Shown: positions 23,217 through 32,814 of the stretch, piece after piece
Layout: each line of letters opens with the position of its first letter
How positions within the stretch are numbered: the first letter of the stretch is position 1
Source: Lysinibacillus sp. OF-1
Lineage (GTDB): Bacteria > Bacillota > Bacilli > Bacillales_A > Planococcaceae
Direction: 5' to 3'
Assembly: GCF_028356935.1 (NCBI RefSeq)
Contig: NZ_CP102798.1
Coordinates: forward strand, 992,001-1,056,000
DNA: 64,000 nt
Made by a program: the position numbers and the translations under genes
Notes under the pieces: generated by a model
Seen by the model: the letters and a program-made list of their open reading frames with translations, nothing else
Told to the model about the DNA's origin: nothing
Databases searched by the model: none

Positions 23217-24005
23217 TTAAAATTGAATACTAAAACCATTAAAACGATGAATACCTGTCCCAAAACGTACTAGATTATTCTCACGAAGTGTCATAATTGC
23301 CCGTTTCACCTCCAATAAAATAGAAGGATCAAGACCTAATGTGTGATGTGAACCAAAAATTTTCGTAAGCGAAGGTAAGTTAGCTATTTTTTCTAAAGAT
23401 TGAACTAAATCCTCGGGGGAAGTAGTTGGAAAAAATGCATAAATAGGTGCTTGATCATAGAGTAAGTCCCCTGTAAACAAATAACCATATTTATGATCCA
23501 AAATAGCAATATGGCCAGGCGAATGCCCGGGTGTGTGGAGAATTGATAATTTTCGGTTCCCCATATCTATAACATCCCCATCTTCTAAAAATCCAGAAGG
23601 CTGTCCCTGAAAAGGCTTGTAATTCGATGGATTAAACGTTTTAGGTGTAGGTAATGTAATATTACGTCCAATATCCTTTCTAATCTGTTCGATAGATAAT
23701 TTAGGGATACCATTGATTAACCAATCAACTTCATCCTTATGAACATAAATATCATCAAATGCTCCATGGCTACCAATATGATCCCAGTGGACATGTGTTG
23801 TCATCACAGAAATGGGCAAAGAGGTTAATTGTTTACTAATCCTTTGAATATTATCAATGCCAAGACCTGTATCAATGAGAACAGCCCGTTTTTCTCCAAG
23901 CAATAAAAAGGAATGTACTTTTTCCCAATGACCATATTCACTTATAGCATATGTTTCATTATTGATTTCTTCTACTGTAAACCATTCATCATTAATTTTT
24001 GCCAT
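23217..24005 (-). CDS. Metallo-beta-lactamase-fold hydrolase
   Basis: A 262-residue MBL-fold protein of unknown substrate. The metal motif THVHWDHIGSHGAF (HxHxDH) is present, with further ligands in HTPGHSPGHIAI, LFTGDLLYD and GSHHTLGL. The general architecture resembles glyoxalase II-like and related hydrolases. The ATG at 24005 is chosen because AAGGAAAGG stands about 9 bases before it and the upstream extension of 45 residues is hydrophobic and atypical. It is monocistronic and converges on the pyr operon. Confidence 0.85.
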   Translation of the reverse strand: MAKINDEWFTVEEINNETYAISEYGHWEKVHSFLLLGEKRAVLIDTGLGIDNIQRISKQLTSLPISVMTTHVHWDHIGSHGAFDDIYVHKDEVDWLINGIPKLSIEQIRKDIGRNITLPTPKTFNPSNYKPFQGQPSGFLEDGDVIDMGNRKLSILHTPGHSPGHIAILDHKYGYLFTGDLLYDQAPIYAFFPTTSPEDLVQSLEKIANLPSLTKIFGSHHTLGLDPSILLEVKRAIMTLRENNLVRFGTGIHRFNGFSIQF

Positions 24006-24574
24006 CACAGACAACCTTTCCTTATGTAAATAATTTAATAAAACTTTGTCATTGGAAATTTTAACATAAAAACATGTAATTTCCTTTAAAAATATTCTAA
24101 ATAGTATTTCTATATCGAAAATTGGAGAAAAAATCGGCAATCAGAAATAATTAAGAAGTATGGTAGATAGCTATAAACTAATAGCTATAAATTATTTTTT
24201 TAAAGTAATTTGAAATATTAGCACTTCAACGTCCAAAATTATTTATTGAAAACAAAAATGTGTGAAATATAACTTTTTCATAAAAAGTATTTTTTTTACT
24301 TTTTGCTTTAAAATACTGAATTAATTGAATTTTTAAGCATTTTATTTGCGCGAATAAATATAATGTGAAATATCATTAATTATATTTATATAATATTCAT
24401 TTGTGAGAATTGTAACTTTGTAAAGAAAAAGTAAAATAATTCTTAACTTTAAATACTGAAATTACTATTTTTTTAAGGAAGAGGTATGGTGGAAATTTAT
24501 ATTTTGGTTTGTAATAATTTGAAAAAGGTACTTGCGTTTATACATGTTTTCTAGCTAAAATAATAGCACGGTTT

Positions 24575-24589
24575 AATTTTCAGATAATT
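24575..24589 (+). promoter_or_regulatory. CodY-like box, distal, before the opp1 operon
   Basis: AATTTTCAGATAATT matches 14 of 15 positions of AATTTTCWGAAAATT. It lies about 45-70 bases upstream of the -10-like hexamers at 24633-24647. Confidence 0.65.
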
Positions 24590-24705
24590 CTATCAGCGGC
24601 TTACGCGTTTAAAGCGAAAAAATTATTAAAATTATACTAGCTATAATGAAAAAGAGAGGGGAAGAGAGAAAAATTAAATATGATTCTGATATAAAGTATC
24701 ATTTG

Positions 24706-24720
24706 TATTTTCAGAATATT
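24706..24720 (+). promoter_or_regulatory. CodY-like box, proximal, before the opp1 operon
   Basis: TATTTTCAGAATATT matches 13 of 15 consensus positions and ends just before the ribosome site of the first opp1 gene, a position where a bound repressor could block elongation. Confidence 0.6.
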
Positions 24721-24741
24721 GAATAATAGAGGAGAGATTGT

Positions 24742-25755
24742 TTGAATACAGCAAAAGACTTATTAACAATTACAAATTTGTCTACAAGTTTTCGCATTAA
24801 AGATACATACCACGCTGCTGTAGATGATGTCTCACTTTCCCTTAAAAAAAATGAGGTATTAGCAATAGTTGGAGAATCTGGTTGTGGTAAAAGTACATTA
24901 GCGACTACTATTGTAGGCTTGCACAATGAAGTAAATACAAAGGTTTCTGGTGATATTTTTTATAATAATCAAAATTTAGCTCAATTGAATGACCAACAAT
25001 TTAATAACTTACGTGGTAATGACATAGGATTTATCTTTCAGGACCCACTTTCAGCACTTAACCCTTTAATGAGAATTAACGAACAAATAGAAGAAGGGTT
25101 AATTTATCATACTAAGCTTTCAAAACAACAGCGAAGTGAAAGAGTATTAGAACTACTAAATCAAGTTGGGATTGCGAATCCAAAACGTGTCGCTAGACAA
25201 TTTCCGCACCAGTTATCTGGTGGTATGCGTCAGCGTGTTATGATTGCAATTGCCTTATCATGTAAGCCTGCTATATTAATTGCTGATGAACCGACAACTG
25301 CTTTAGATGTGACAATTCAGGCCCAAATTTTGGACCTATTAAAAACATTACAGACTGAAACGGAGACAGGTATTATTCTCATTACGCATGATTTGGGTGT
25401 TGTAGCGGAGATGGCTGATCGAGTTGTAGTTATGTATGCAGGGGAAGTAGTGGAAGAGGCTCCAGTTCGGGAGTTATTCAATAATCCAAGACATCCATAC
25501 ACTCGCTCGCTACTAAATTCAATTCCACAAACACATAGCGAAAATGAAAGACTCGAGGTCATTCAAGGGATGGTACCATCTCTAATAAATTTACCTCGAG
25601 AAGGTTGTCGTTTTTCAGGAAGAATTCCGTGGATTGATGCATCTTCACACGAAACAAAACCTCAATTACATGAAATTGCGCCAGGACATTTTGTGAGATG
25701 TACCTGCTGGAAACACTTTCATTTTGAAGGTGAAGAAGGGGGCGGGGCTATATGA
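24742..25755 (+). CDS. Oligopeptide ABC transporter ATP-binding protein (OppD-like, system 1)
   Basis: A 337-residue ABC ATPase of the peptide/nickel importer family. Walker A is GESGCGKST, the signature LSGGMRQRV and Walker B ILIADEPTTALD. The C-terminal extension has the oligopeptide_HPY features (HPYTRSLLNSIP, GCRFSGRIP, then C-x-C). The start is a TTG at 24742 with AGAGGAG (24728-24734) 7 bases upstream; no ATG fits. It is the first gene of a DFBCA-ordered operon and overlaps the next gene by 4 bases. Confidence 0.9.
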   Translation: MNTAKDLLTITNLSTSFRIKDTYHAAVDDVSLSLKKNEVLAIVGESGCGKSTLATTIVGLHNEVNTKVSGDIFYNNQNLAQLNDQQFNNLRGNDIGFIFQDPLSALNPLMRINEQIEEGLIYHTKLSKQQRSERVLELLNQVGIANPKRVARQFPHQLSGGMRQRVMIAIALSCKPAILIADEPTTALDVTIQAQILDLLKTLQTETETGIILITHDLGVVAEMADRVVVMYAGEVVEEAPVRELFNNPRHPYTRSLLNSIPQTHSENERLEVIQGMVPSLINLPREGCRFSGRIPWIDASSHETKPQLHEIAPGHFVRCTCWKHFHFEGEEGGGAI

Positions 25756-26687
25756 GCTTTATGCAGATTAAGGATTTAAATGTTCACTATCCAATACGTG
25801 GTGGATTTTTTAATACTATTGTCGATCGAGTATATGCGGTGGACGGCGTGACGATGGAGTTTGAAAAAGGGAAAACCTATGGATTAGTAGGTGAATCAGG
25901 ATCCGGTAAATCGACTACTGGAAAAGCGATCATTGGCTTAGAAAAAATCACCTCTGGTCAAATTTTTTATGAGGGCGAAAATGTCACAAATCAACGAAGA
26001 CAGCGTGATTCAGCCTATAACAAAGATATTCAAATGATTTTCCAAGACTCTCATTCAAGTATGAATCCTAGGAAACGTGTTCTTGATATTCTTGCAGAAC
26101 CCATTCGAAATTTCATGAAGCTTAGTGATCAAGAGGAACGCAAACGTATTAAAGAGCTACTAGCTATTGTTGGGATGTCAGAGGATGTCTTACTTAAATA
26201 TCCACATGAATTTTCGGGAGGACAAAAGCAGCGTCTTGGCATTGCGCGAGCGGTTGCATGTAACCCTAAAATGATCATTGCGGATGAGCCTGTTTCTGCG
26301 CTAGATCTATCTGTACAGGCACAGGTCTTAAATTTTATGAAAGATATCCAAAATGAATACGGTCTTACTTACTTATTCATTTCCCACGATTTAGGTGTTG
26401 TTAAACATATGTGTGATCATATTTCTATTATGTATAAAGGCCGCTTTGTGGAAACTGGTACAAGACATGATATTTATAAGAATCCACAGCATATTTACAC
26501 GAATCGGCTTCTATCAGCCATTCCGAATATCGAACCAGAGACTAGGGATGAGCGCAAATTGATTCGACAAAAAGTAGAAGAGAATTATCAACAAGAGCAA
26601 CATAAATATTATGATGAGCATGGAAAAGTCTATCCACTGAAATCCATTTCAGAGACACATATGGTTGCAATGTCGGGAGGAATGTGA
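25752..26687 (+). CDS. Oligopeptide ABC transporter ATP-binding protein (OppF-like, system 1)
   Basis: A 311-residue ABC ATPase partner. Walker A is GESGSGKSTTGK, the signature FSGGQKQRLGIARA and Walker B MIIADEPVSALD. NMNPRKR-like and HIYTNRLLSAIP segments match OppF-type proteins. Its ATGA overlap with the upstream ATPase and the 1-base gap to the permease show a single transcript. Confidence 0.9.
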   Translation: MSFMQIKDLNVHYPIRGGFFNTIVDRVYAVDGVTMEFEKGKTYGLVGESGSGKSTTGKAIIGLEKITSGQIFYEGENVTNQRRQRDSAYNKDIQMIFQDSHSSMNPRKRVLDILAEPIRNFMKLSDQEERKRIKELLAIVGMSEDVLLKYPHEFSGGQKQRLGIARAVACNPKMIIADEPVSALDLSVQAQVLNFMKDIQNEYGLTYLFISHDLGVVKHMCDHISIMYKGRFVETGTRHDIYKNPQHIYTNRLLSAIPNIEPETRDERKLIRQKVEENYQQEQHKYYDEHGKVYPLKSISETHMVAMSGGM

Positions 26688-26688
26688 A

Positions 26689-27651
26689 ATGTGGAAAACA
26701 ATTATTAGAAGAGTAATTTTAATGATTCCTCAAATGTTTGTGTTAAGCTTAATTATTTTTATCCTAGCAAAACAAATGCCAGGAGATCCTTTTACAGGGT
26801 TAATTACTCCAGAGACAGACCCTGCAAGAATTGAAGAACTAAGAATTCAAGCGGGTTACTATGACCCTTGGTATGTACAATATTACCATTGGGTAATCAA
26901 TGCCTTTCAGGGCGATTTTGGACAAAGCTATACATATAAACTTGCAGTGTCCACATTGATTGGCGAGCGTGCATTAAACACATTCTGGCTCGCTCTACTT
27001 AGTACCATTCTCGTTTATTTAATAGCTATTCCATTAGGAATGATAGCTGGACGTAAACAGGATACTTTGTACGATAAGTCGATTACTCTGTATAGCTTTA
27101 TAAGCTATGCAATACCGACCTTTGTATTGGGTTTAATCTTCTTATATATCTTTGGATACCGTTTAATGTGGTTCCCAACGAGCGGAACAGTCGATGTAGG
27201 TGTAGAGCCTGGAACACTCGAGTATTATTGGAATCGCTTGTATCATTTAATATTACCTGCAATGACGTATGCAATTTTAGCTACAACGACGATTATTCAA
27301 TACTTACGTTCAGAAATTATCGATGCCAAGACACAGGATTATGTTAAAACAGCACGTAGTAAAGGTGTACCGATGAAAAAAATCTATAGAAGACATATTT
27401 TCCGTAACTCCTTATTACCAATTGCAGCCTTCCTTGGCTTTACAATTACAGGTTTATTAGGCGGCTCGATATTCATAGAGACAATTTTTGGCTTCCCGGG
27501 CATGGGGCAATTATTCATCCATTCCGTAACAAGTCGCGATTATAGTGTTATTACAGCTCTTGTTATGCTTTATGGCTTCTTAGCGTTATTAGGTAGTCTA
27601 TTGTCAGATATAATTATGAGCATTGTTGATCCACGTATCCGCATAGACTAA
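26689..27651 (+). CDS. Peptide ABC transporter permease (OppB-like, system 1)
   Basis: A 320-residue permease with six membrane segments; the first is at about residues 9-28 (VILMIPQMFVLSLIIFILA). The EAA-type loop is near DYVKTARSKGVPMKKIYRRH. It starts at ATG 26689 behind GGGAGG (26675-26680); a longer frame from 26665 overlaps the upstream ATPase and is not preferred. Confidence 0.9.
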   Translation: MWKTIIRRVILMIPQMFVLSLIIFILAKQMPGDPFTGLITPETDPARIEELRIQAGYYDPWYVQYYHWVINAFQGDFGQSYTYKLAVSTLIGERALNTFWLALLSTILVYLIAIPLGMIAGRKQDTLYDKSITLYSFISYAIPTFVLGLIFLYIFGYRLMWFPTSGTVDVGVEPGTLEYYWNRLYHLILPAMTYAILATTTIIQYLRSEIIDAKTQDYVKTARSKGVPMKKIYRRHIFRNSLLPIAAFLGFTITGLLGGSIFIETIFGFPGMGQLFIHSVTSRDYSVITALVMLYGFLALLGSLLSDIIMSIVDPRIRID

Positions 27652-27686
27652 CAGCTAAATTGAACGCATAAGGAGAGGTGAATAAA

Positions 27687-28586
27687 ATGGATCAAAAAAA
27701 TGATGTAGTGAAAGTTGAAAGTACTCCACCAACAGGAATTCAAGTGGTTATACGTGAATTTAGAAAAGATAAATTAGCATTATTTTCATTTATAGGAATA
27801 ACATTACTTATAATTGCGATATTAATTATGTCCTTTTTTATGAACCAGGATGAAATATTACGAATTAAATTATTAGAGCGCTTTACAGAGCCTGGCGTTA
27901 ATGGATATATCCTTGGGGCTGATGAAGCTGGGCGTGATATGTATGGACAGCTTATTATCGGTGCGAAAAATTCTATTTTAATTGCAATTGCTATCACTCT
28001 TATTGCAAATGCTTTAGGGATCGCACTAGGTATAATAATGGGCTACTATGGTGGCTTTATTGATAATTTATTTATGCGTATCATTGATTTTCTTATGACA
28101 TTACCGACATTAATGATTATCATTGTATTAGTTACAATTATTCCTAAATATGGTGTTTTAGAGTTAATTTTGATTTTAAGTGCCTTTCAATGGATAGGTA
28201 CTGCACGTCTTGTTCGAAGTAAAGCTTTATCTGAAGGACGACGAGATTATGTAAGTGCCTCCAAAACAATGGGGACTAGTGATTTTGCCATTATGTTTAA
28301 AGGGATACTACCAAATTTAAGTTCGTTGCTAATAGTAGAGTTAACGTTAAACTTTGCAGGGAATGTGGGTATTGAAACAGGTCTATCATTTTTAGGCTTT
28401 GGTTTACCTCCTTCTACACCTAGCTTAGGGACATTAGTAAGCTATGCAACAAACCCGATAGTATTATCTACAAAATGGTGGATTTGGTTGCCCGCATCAT
28501 TATTAATTTTAGTTTTGATGCTTGGTATAAATTATGTTGGTCAAGCGCTAAGACGTGCGGCTGACGCAAAACAACGATTAGGATAA
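27687..28586 (+). CDS. Peptide ABC transporter permease (OppC-like, system 1)
   Basis: A 299-residue OppC-type permease with six membrane segments. Family marks are LGADEAGRDMYGQLIIGAKNS (periplasmic-side loop after the first helix) and the EAA loop RDYVSASKTMGTSDFAI. GFGLPPSTPSLGTL near the C terminus is typical. AGGAGAGG at 27671-27678 places the start at ATG 27687 instead of the GTG at 27678, which is inside the ribosome site. Confidence 0.9.
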   Translation: MDQKNDVVKVESTPPTGIQVVIREFRKDKLALFSFIGITLLIIAILIMSFFMNQDEILRIKLLERFTEPGVNGYILGADEAGRDMYGQLIIGAKNSILIAIAITLIANALGIALGIIMGYYGGFIDNLFMRIIDFLMTLPTLMIIIVLVTIIPKYGVLELILILSAFQWIGTARLVRSKALSEGRRDYVSASKTMGTSDFAIMFKGILPNLSSLLIVELTLNFAGNVGIETGLSFLGFGLPPSTPSLGTLVSYATNPIVLSTKWWIWLPASLLILVLMLGINYVGQALRRAADAKQRLG

Positions 28587-28603
28587 AAGGGGAGGATTTA
28601 CAC

Positions 28604-30436
28604 ATGAAGAAGAATTGGTTATTCCTATCCGTACTTTTTGCATTCATGCTAATTTTAGCAGCCTGCAATGGTGGTGGAGGCAGTGGGTCTGAAAAAGGCT
28701 CAGAAACAGATAATACAGAAAAGTCAGGTGAAACAGAAAAATCCGGTGAATCTGAGGCAACGAATGATTCGTTACTTCCAATGGAGGTAACAAATGAAGG
28801 AGACGCAATCCAAGGTGGTACTTTACGCGTAGGACTTGTAACAAGCTCTCCATTCCAAGGAATTTTCAACTGGGAGCTATACGAAGATGCTTATGATTCA
28901 GAAATTTTAGCATTTGCTTCAAATGTACTTTTTGAACAAGATGGCAACTTCATTGTTACGGACAAAGGTATTGCAAAATTAGATGTTGATGCTGATGCAA
29001 AAACAGCAACTGTCACAATTCAAGGTGATTATAAATGGTCAGATGGTACACCTTTAACAGCTGATGATTTAATTTTCCCATATGAACTAATTGGTCATCC
29101 AGATTATACAGGTGTTCGCTATGATGATGATTTCAAAAATATTGTTGGTGCAGAAGAATACCATAATGGTCAAGCAGACACGATTTCAGGTATTACAAAA
29201 ATCGATGATAAGAGTATTAAAATCCAACTAAAGAAAATATCACCAGCTATTTATTCAATTGGTGATGGTTTATGGGCATATGCAGAGCCTAAACATCAAT
29301 TAGAATCTATTCCAGTGAAAGATTTACTTGCTTCAGATGCAGTACGTAAAAATCCAGTAACACTTGGAGCATTTAAAATTGATAAAGTCGTAAATGGTGA
29401 GTCTGTGCAGTTTGTAGCAAACGAACATTATTTCAAAGGTAAGCCGAAAGTTGATAAAGTAGTACTTGAGGTTGTTCCACCAACTTCAATCGGTGAAGCT
29501 TTACGTACTGGAAAATATGATATTGCTACATCATACCCAACTAATCAGTATGATAGCATTAAGGATTTACAAAATATAGCATTATTAGGTCGACCAGAAT
29601 TATCATATTCTTATATCGGTTTTAAATTAGGAAAATATGATACAACAAATAAACTAAACGTATTTGATGAAAAGTCAAAAATGAACAGTATTGAATTACG
29701 TCAGGCAGTTGCTTATGCAATGGATGTTGAAGGTGTCGCTGAAAAGTTCTATCAAGGATTACGTGAGCGCGGAAATTCCTTAATTCCACCAGTATTTGCA
29801 TCATACTATGATTCAACATTAGAAGGCTATAATTATGATCCAGAAAAAGCAAAAGAGCTATTAGATAAAGCGGGCTTTAAAGATGTTGATGGTGATGGTA
29901 TTCGTGAAGATAAAGATGGTAAAAAATTCTCTATTCGTTTAGCTTCAATGGCTGGTTCTGAAACAGATGAAGCGATTGTTGAATATTTCCGTCAAAACTG
30001 GAAAGAAGTAGGTTTAGATGTGCAATTAACAACAGGTCGTCTTATCGAATTTAATGCTTTCTATGATAAGGTACAAGCAGATGATCCAGAAATCGATATG
30101 TATCAAGCTGCATGGGGAACTGGAACAAATCCATCTCCTAAAGGTTTATATGGTGAAGGTGCTGAATTTAACTTTAGCCGTTATGTATCACCTGAATTAA
30201 CAAAATTATTAGACGCTATTGACTCAGAAGAGGCAATGGATCAAGATACACGTACAAAAGCATTCCGAGCGTGGCAAGAATATATGAGTGAAAAAGCAAT
30301 GGTAGTGCCGACTTTCTTCCGTACAGAAATAATTCCTGTTAATAAACGCGTGAAAAACTGGAATGCTTCTTATGATAATGGAACTACTGATAATCTTCAA
30401 ACAATTGAATTATTAGCTGATCAACCTATTAAATAG
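28604..30436 (+). CDS. Peptide-binding lipoprotein (OppA-like, SBP family 5, system 1)
   Basis: A 610-residue solute-binding lipoprotein. The signal peptide runs to the lipobox LILAAC (Cys21), followed by a flexible Gly/Ser/Glu linker to about residue 65. The SBP_bac_5 domain contains DYKWSDGTPLTADDLIF and the YDPEKAKELLDKAGF segment. It is longer than OppA of system 2 (551), and the sequences are clearly divergent, so the two systems probably differ in ligands. It is the last gene of the operon, followed by a terminator. Confidence 0.9.
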   Translation: MKKNWLFLSVLFAFMLILAACNGGGGSGSEKGSETDNTEKSGETEKSGESEATNDSLLPMEVTNEGDAIQGGTLRVGLVTSSPFQGIFNWELYEDAYDSEILAFASNVLFEQDGNFIVTDKGIAKLDVDADAKTATVTIQGDYKWSDGTPLTADDLIFPYELIGHPDYTGVRYDDDFKNIVGAEEYHNGQADTISGITKIDDKSIKIQLKKISPAIYSIGDGLWAYAEPKHQLESIPVKDLLASDAVRKNPVTLGAFKIDKVVNGESVQFVANEHYFKGKPKVDKVVLEVVPPTSIGEALRTGKYDIATSYPTNQYDSIKDLQNIALLGRPELSYSYIGFKLGKYDTTNKLNVFDEKSKMNSIELRQAVAYAMDVEGVAEKFYQGLRERGNSLIPPVFASYYDSTLEGYNYDPEKAKELLDKAGFKDVDGDGIREDKDGKKFSIRLASMAGSETDEAIVEYFRQNWKEVGLDVQLTTGRLIEFNAFYDKVQADDPEIDMYQAAWGTGTNPSPKGLYGEGAEFNFSRYVSPELTKLLDAIDSEEAMDQDTRTKAFRAWQEYMSEKAMVVPTFFRTEIIPVNKRVKNWNASYDNGTTDNLQTIELLADQPIK

Positions 30437-30456
30437 TTTTATTATTAATCTAAAAG

Positions 30457-30493
30457 AGCGGCTTTTCTACAAAGAAGAAAAGCCGCTTTTTTA
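30457..30493 (+). terminator. Terminator of the opp1 operon
   Basis: A perfect 12-bp stem AGCGGCTTTTCT / AGAAAAGCCGCT with TTTTT. Confidence 0.93.
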
Positions 30494-30782
30494 ATAATAC
30501 AGCTTAAAAAAAGAATAATTAGATTAATTATTCAACGTAAAACAACAGCCTAATAAGCTGACTATTGTCTAGTGAATGATAGGAGGTTAAGGCCACTCTA
30601 AGCAAAGCTTGAAGCCACAATTAGGAGTAGGACTGGTTCCCATAATAAAAGCAAACAAAATAGTTTTAGTACATTTTTTAATGTTCAACAATTCTAATCA
30701 TATTATGCCAAATAATTGTAAATCTTGTCATATATCAAAAAGGAATTTCATACATATAGAAGAGGAAGATTTTTAAAAGGAA
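30494..30782. other. Intergenic region between the two convergent peptide importers
   Basis: No gene is supported. A short inverted repeat AATAATTA/TAATTATT lies at about 30515-30533. The 30540-30650 part is less AT-rich than its surroundings and includes an RBS-like AGGAGG with no following frame. See findings. Confidence 0.5.
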
Positions 30783-30822
30783 AAACTCCCGTCACAGTAG
30801 TAAAACTGTAGACAGGAGTTCA
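30783..30822 (-). terminator. Terminator of the opp2 operon
   Basis: Read on the minus strand: a stem of AACTCCTGTC-ACAGT with ACTGT-ACGGGAGTT followed by a T run, just downstream of the last opp2 gene. Confidence 0.88.
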
Positions 30823-30826
30823 AGTT

Positions 30827-31753
30827 TTATCGATTATTAACCCAAGTTTTAACTAAATCAGCAGTGCCATATACATAGTGTTGGTTGCCTACTTCATGAT
30901 ACGATGCACTTTCGTCAACTTCAGTATGCTTGTACGGAATACGTTGACGACGTTTCTCTGACATTGGATCAGGAAGTGGGATTGCTGATAATAAAGATTT
31001 TGTATACGGGTGGACAGGGTGATTGTAAATATCATCTGCTTTACCGATTTCCATGATTTTACCGCGGTACATAACAGCAATACGGTCACTGATGTATTTT
31101 ACCATCGAAAGGTCATGAGCAATGAAAAGATATGTTAAGCCACGTTCTTTTTGAAGTTGTTTTAACAAGTTAACAACTTGAGCTTGGATCGATACGTCAA
31201 GCGCAGAGATTGGCTCATCAGCAATGATAAACTTAGGATCTAAGCTTAGCGCACGGGCAATCCCAATACGTTGGCGTTGACCACCAGAGAATTCATGTGC
31301 GTAACGATTCGCGTGCTCTTTGTTTAAACCAACAGCTTCAAGTAGCTCTTGAATTTTTGCACGACGTTCTTTTTTATCCTTGTAAAGGCCATGAATATCA
31401 AAGGCTTCACCAATGATTTCACCAGCCGTCATACGAGGATTTAAAGAAGCGTAAGGGTCTTGGAAAATCATTTGCATTTGGCGGTTAAAATTCTTTAACT
31501 CATTTTTAGATTTTTTTCCATGAACGTTTTCACCATCGAAAACAATCTCGCCACCTGTAATATCATATAATCGAATGATTGAACGACCCGTTGTTGACTT
31601 TCCACAACCTGATTCGCCTACAAGACCAAGTGTTTCCCCTTCATAAACATCGAAGCTAATACCATCTACGGCTTTGATTGGATTACTTGGTGATCCAAAA
31701 TGCTGCTTTAAGTTTTTAATTTCAAGAATTTTTTTAGCACCAGTTTTAGTCAT
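30827..31753 (-). CDS. oppF: Oligopeptide ABC transporter ATP-binding protein OppF (system 2)
   Basis: A 308-residue OppF-type ATPase. Walker A is [12 protein letters not shown], the signature [16 protein letters not shown], Walker [13 protein letters not shown]. The C terminus carries the [16 protein letters not shown] segment. It is the last gene of the opp2 operon, overlaps oppD by 8 bases, and is followed by a terminator. Confidence 0.92.
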   Translation of the reverse strand: MTKTGAKKILEIKNLKQHFGSPSNPIKAVDGISFDVYEGETLGLVGESGCGKSTTGRSIIRLYDITGGEIVFDGENVHGKKSKNELKNFNRQMQMIFQDPYASLNPRMTAGEIIGEAFDIHGLYKDKKERRAKIQELLEAVGLNKEHANRYAHEFSGGQRQRIGIARALSLDPKFIIADEPISALDVSIQAQVVNLLKQLQKERGLTYLFIAHDLSMVKYISDRIAVMYRGKIMEIGKADDIYNHPVHPYTKSLLSAIPLPDPMSEKRRQRIPYKHTEVDESASYHEVGNQHYVYGTADLVKTWVNNR

Positions 31754-32801
31754 TTTCTTGTGCCTCCTTTGCTAAATACCCTTCAATACGTTTAGCAACT
31801 GCTTCAGGAAGAGGAATCTTTGGTGCGTCAGGATGCAATAACCACGTTTTTGCAAAATGCGTTTCACTTACTTGAAACATTGGTGGCTCTTGTTCATAAT
31901 CAATCGCCATAGCATACTCGTTACGAGCTGCAAATGCATCACCCTTAGGTGGATTCGTAAGATCTGGTGGTGAGCCTGGAATCGTACGTAATAGCTCATC
32001 AGTATCATTATCTAAATCTGGCATTGAACCAAGTAGGCCCCATGTGTAAGGATGCTTTGGATTATAGAAAATATCATTTACAGTACCATATTCAACGATT
32101 TGTCCAGCGTACATTACCGCTACACGGTCAGCGATATTCGCCACTACACCTAAATCGTGTGTAATGAAAATGATAGATGTTTTCGAGTTCTTTTGAATTT
32201 CCTTCATAAGCTCTAAAATTTGTGCTTGAATAGTTACATCTAGGGCTGTTGTTGGCTCATCGGCAATCAAAAGCTTAGGATCAGCTGCAAGGGCGATCGC
32301 AATAACAACACGTTGACGCATACCACCTGAAAATTCATGTGGGTATTGATTATAACGTTTCTCAGGGAAGGGGATACCTACCTGTGTTAAAAGCTCAATG
32401 GCACGTTTTTTCGCATCATTTTTGGAAACCTTTTTGTGTTGCAAAATTACTTCAGTTATTTGACGTCCGACCTTCATCGTTGGATTCAAACTTGTCATAG
32501 GATCCTGGAAAATCATTGCAATTTCATTTCCACGTACTTTAGACATTTCTTTATCCGTTAACGGAACTAAATCACGGCCATTAAATAAAATTTGTCCTGA
32601 CTCATAAATACCAGGTGGCTGTGGAATTAGTTTCATTAATGCATTACTTGTAACACTTTTACCCGAACCTGATTCACCAACTATAGCGAGTGTTTCACCT
32701 TCCTTTAAATCAAAGTTAACACCACGTACAGCATGAACAAGCCCTGCATAAGTTTTAAAATTAATTTTTAAATCTTTAACTTCAAGAATTGTTTTACTCA
32801 T
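31746..32801 (-). CDS. oppD: Oligopeptide ABC transporter ATP-binding protein OppD (system 2)
   Basis: A 351-residue OppD-type ATPase. Walker A is GESGSGKSVTSN, the signature FSGGMRQRVVIAIALA, Walker B LLIADEPTTALD. The C-terminal HPYTWGLLGSMPDLD and PPKGDAFAARN segments are of the oligopeptide type. The start is placed at 32801 because AGGAGG stands 8 bases upstream; the GTG at 32810 falls inside the ribosome site. Confidence 0.92.
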   Translation of the reverse strand: MSKTILEVKDLKINFKTYAGLVHAVRGVNFDLKEGETLAIVGESGSGKSVTSNALMKLIPQPPGIYESGQILFNGRDLVPLTDKEMSKVRGNEIAMIFQDPMTSLNPTMKVGRQITEVILQHKKVSKNDAKKRAIELLTQVGIPFPEKRYNQYPHEFSGGMRQRVVIAIALAADPKLLIADEPTTALDVTIQAQILELMKEIQKNSKTSIIFITHDLGVVANIADRVAVMYAGQIVEYGTVNDIFYNPKHPYTWGLLGSMPDLDNDTDELLRTIPGSPPDLTNPPKGDAFAARNEYAMAIDYEQEPPMFQVSETHFAKTWLLHPDAPKIPLPEAVAKRIEGYLAKEAQEND

Positions 32802-32814
32802 TTCGGCCACCTCC

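Larger units (their letters stand above)
24006..24741. other. AT-rich intergenic region before the first peptide importer
   Basis: 736 bases with no convincing gene. It holds a direct repeat TAGCTATAAA (24168-24177 and 24182-24191), -10-like TATAAT at 24359-24364 and 24642-24647 and TATACT at 24633-24638 without good -35 partners, and two CodY-like boxes listed separately. Confidence 0.7.

Noticed and set aside
24006-24140. A 45-residue N-terminal extension of the MBL-fold protein
   Set aside because: The ATG at 24005 has its own ribosome site and gives a typical N terminus.
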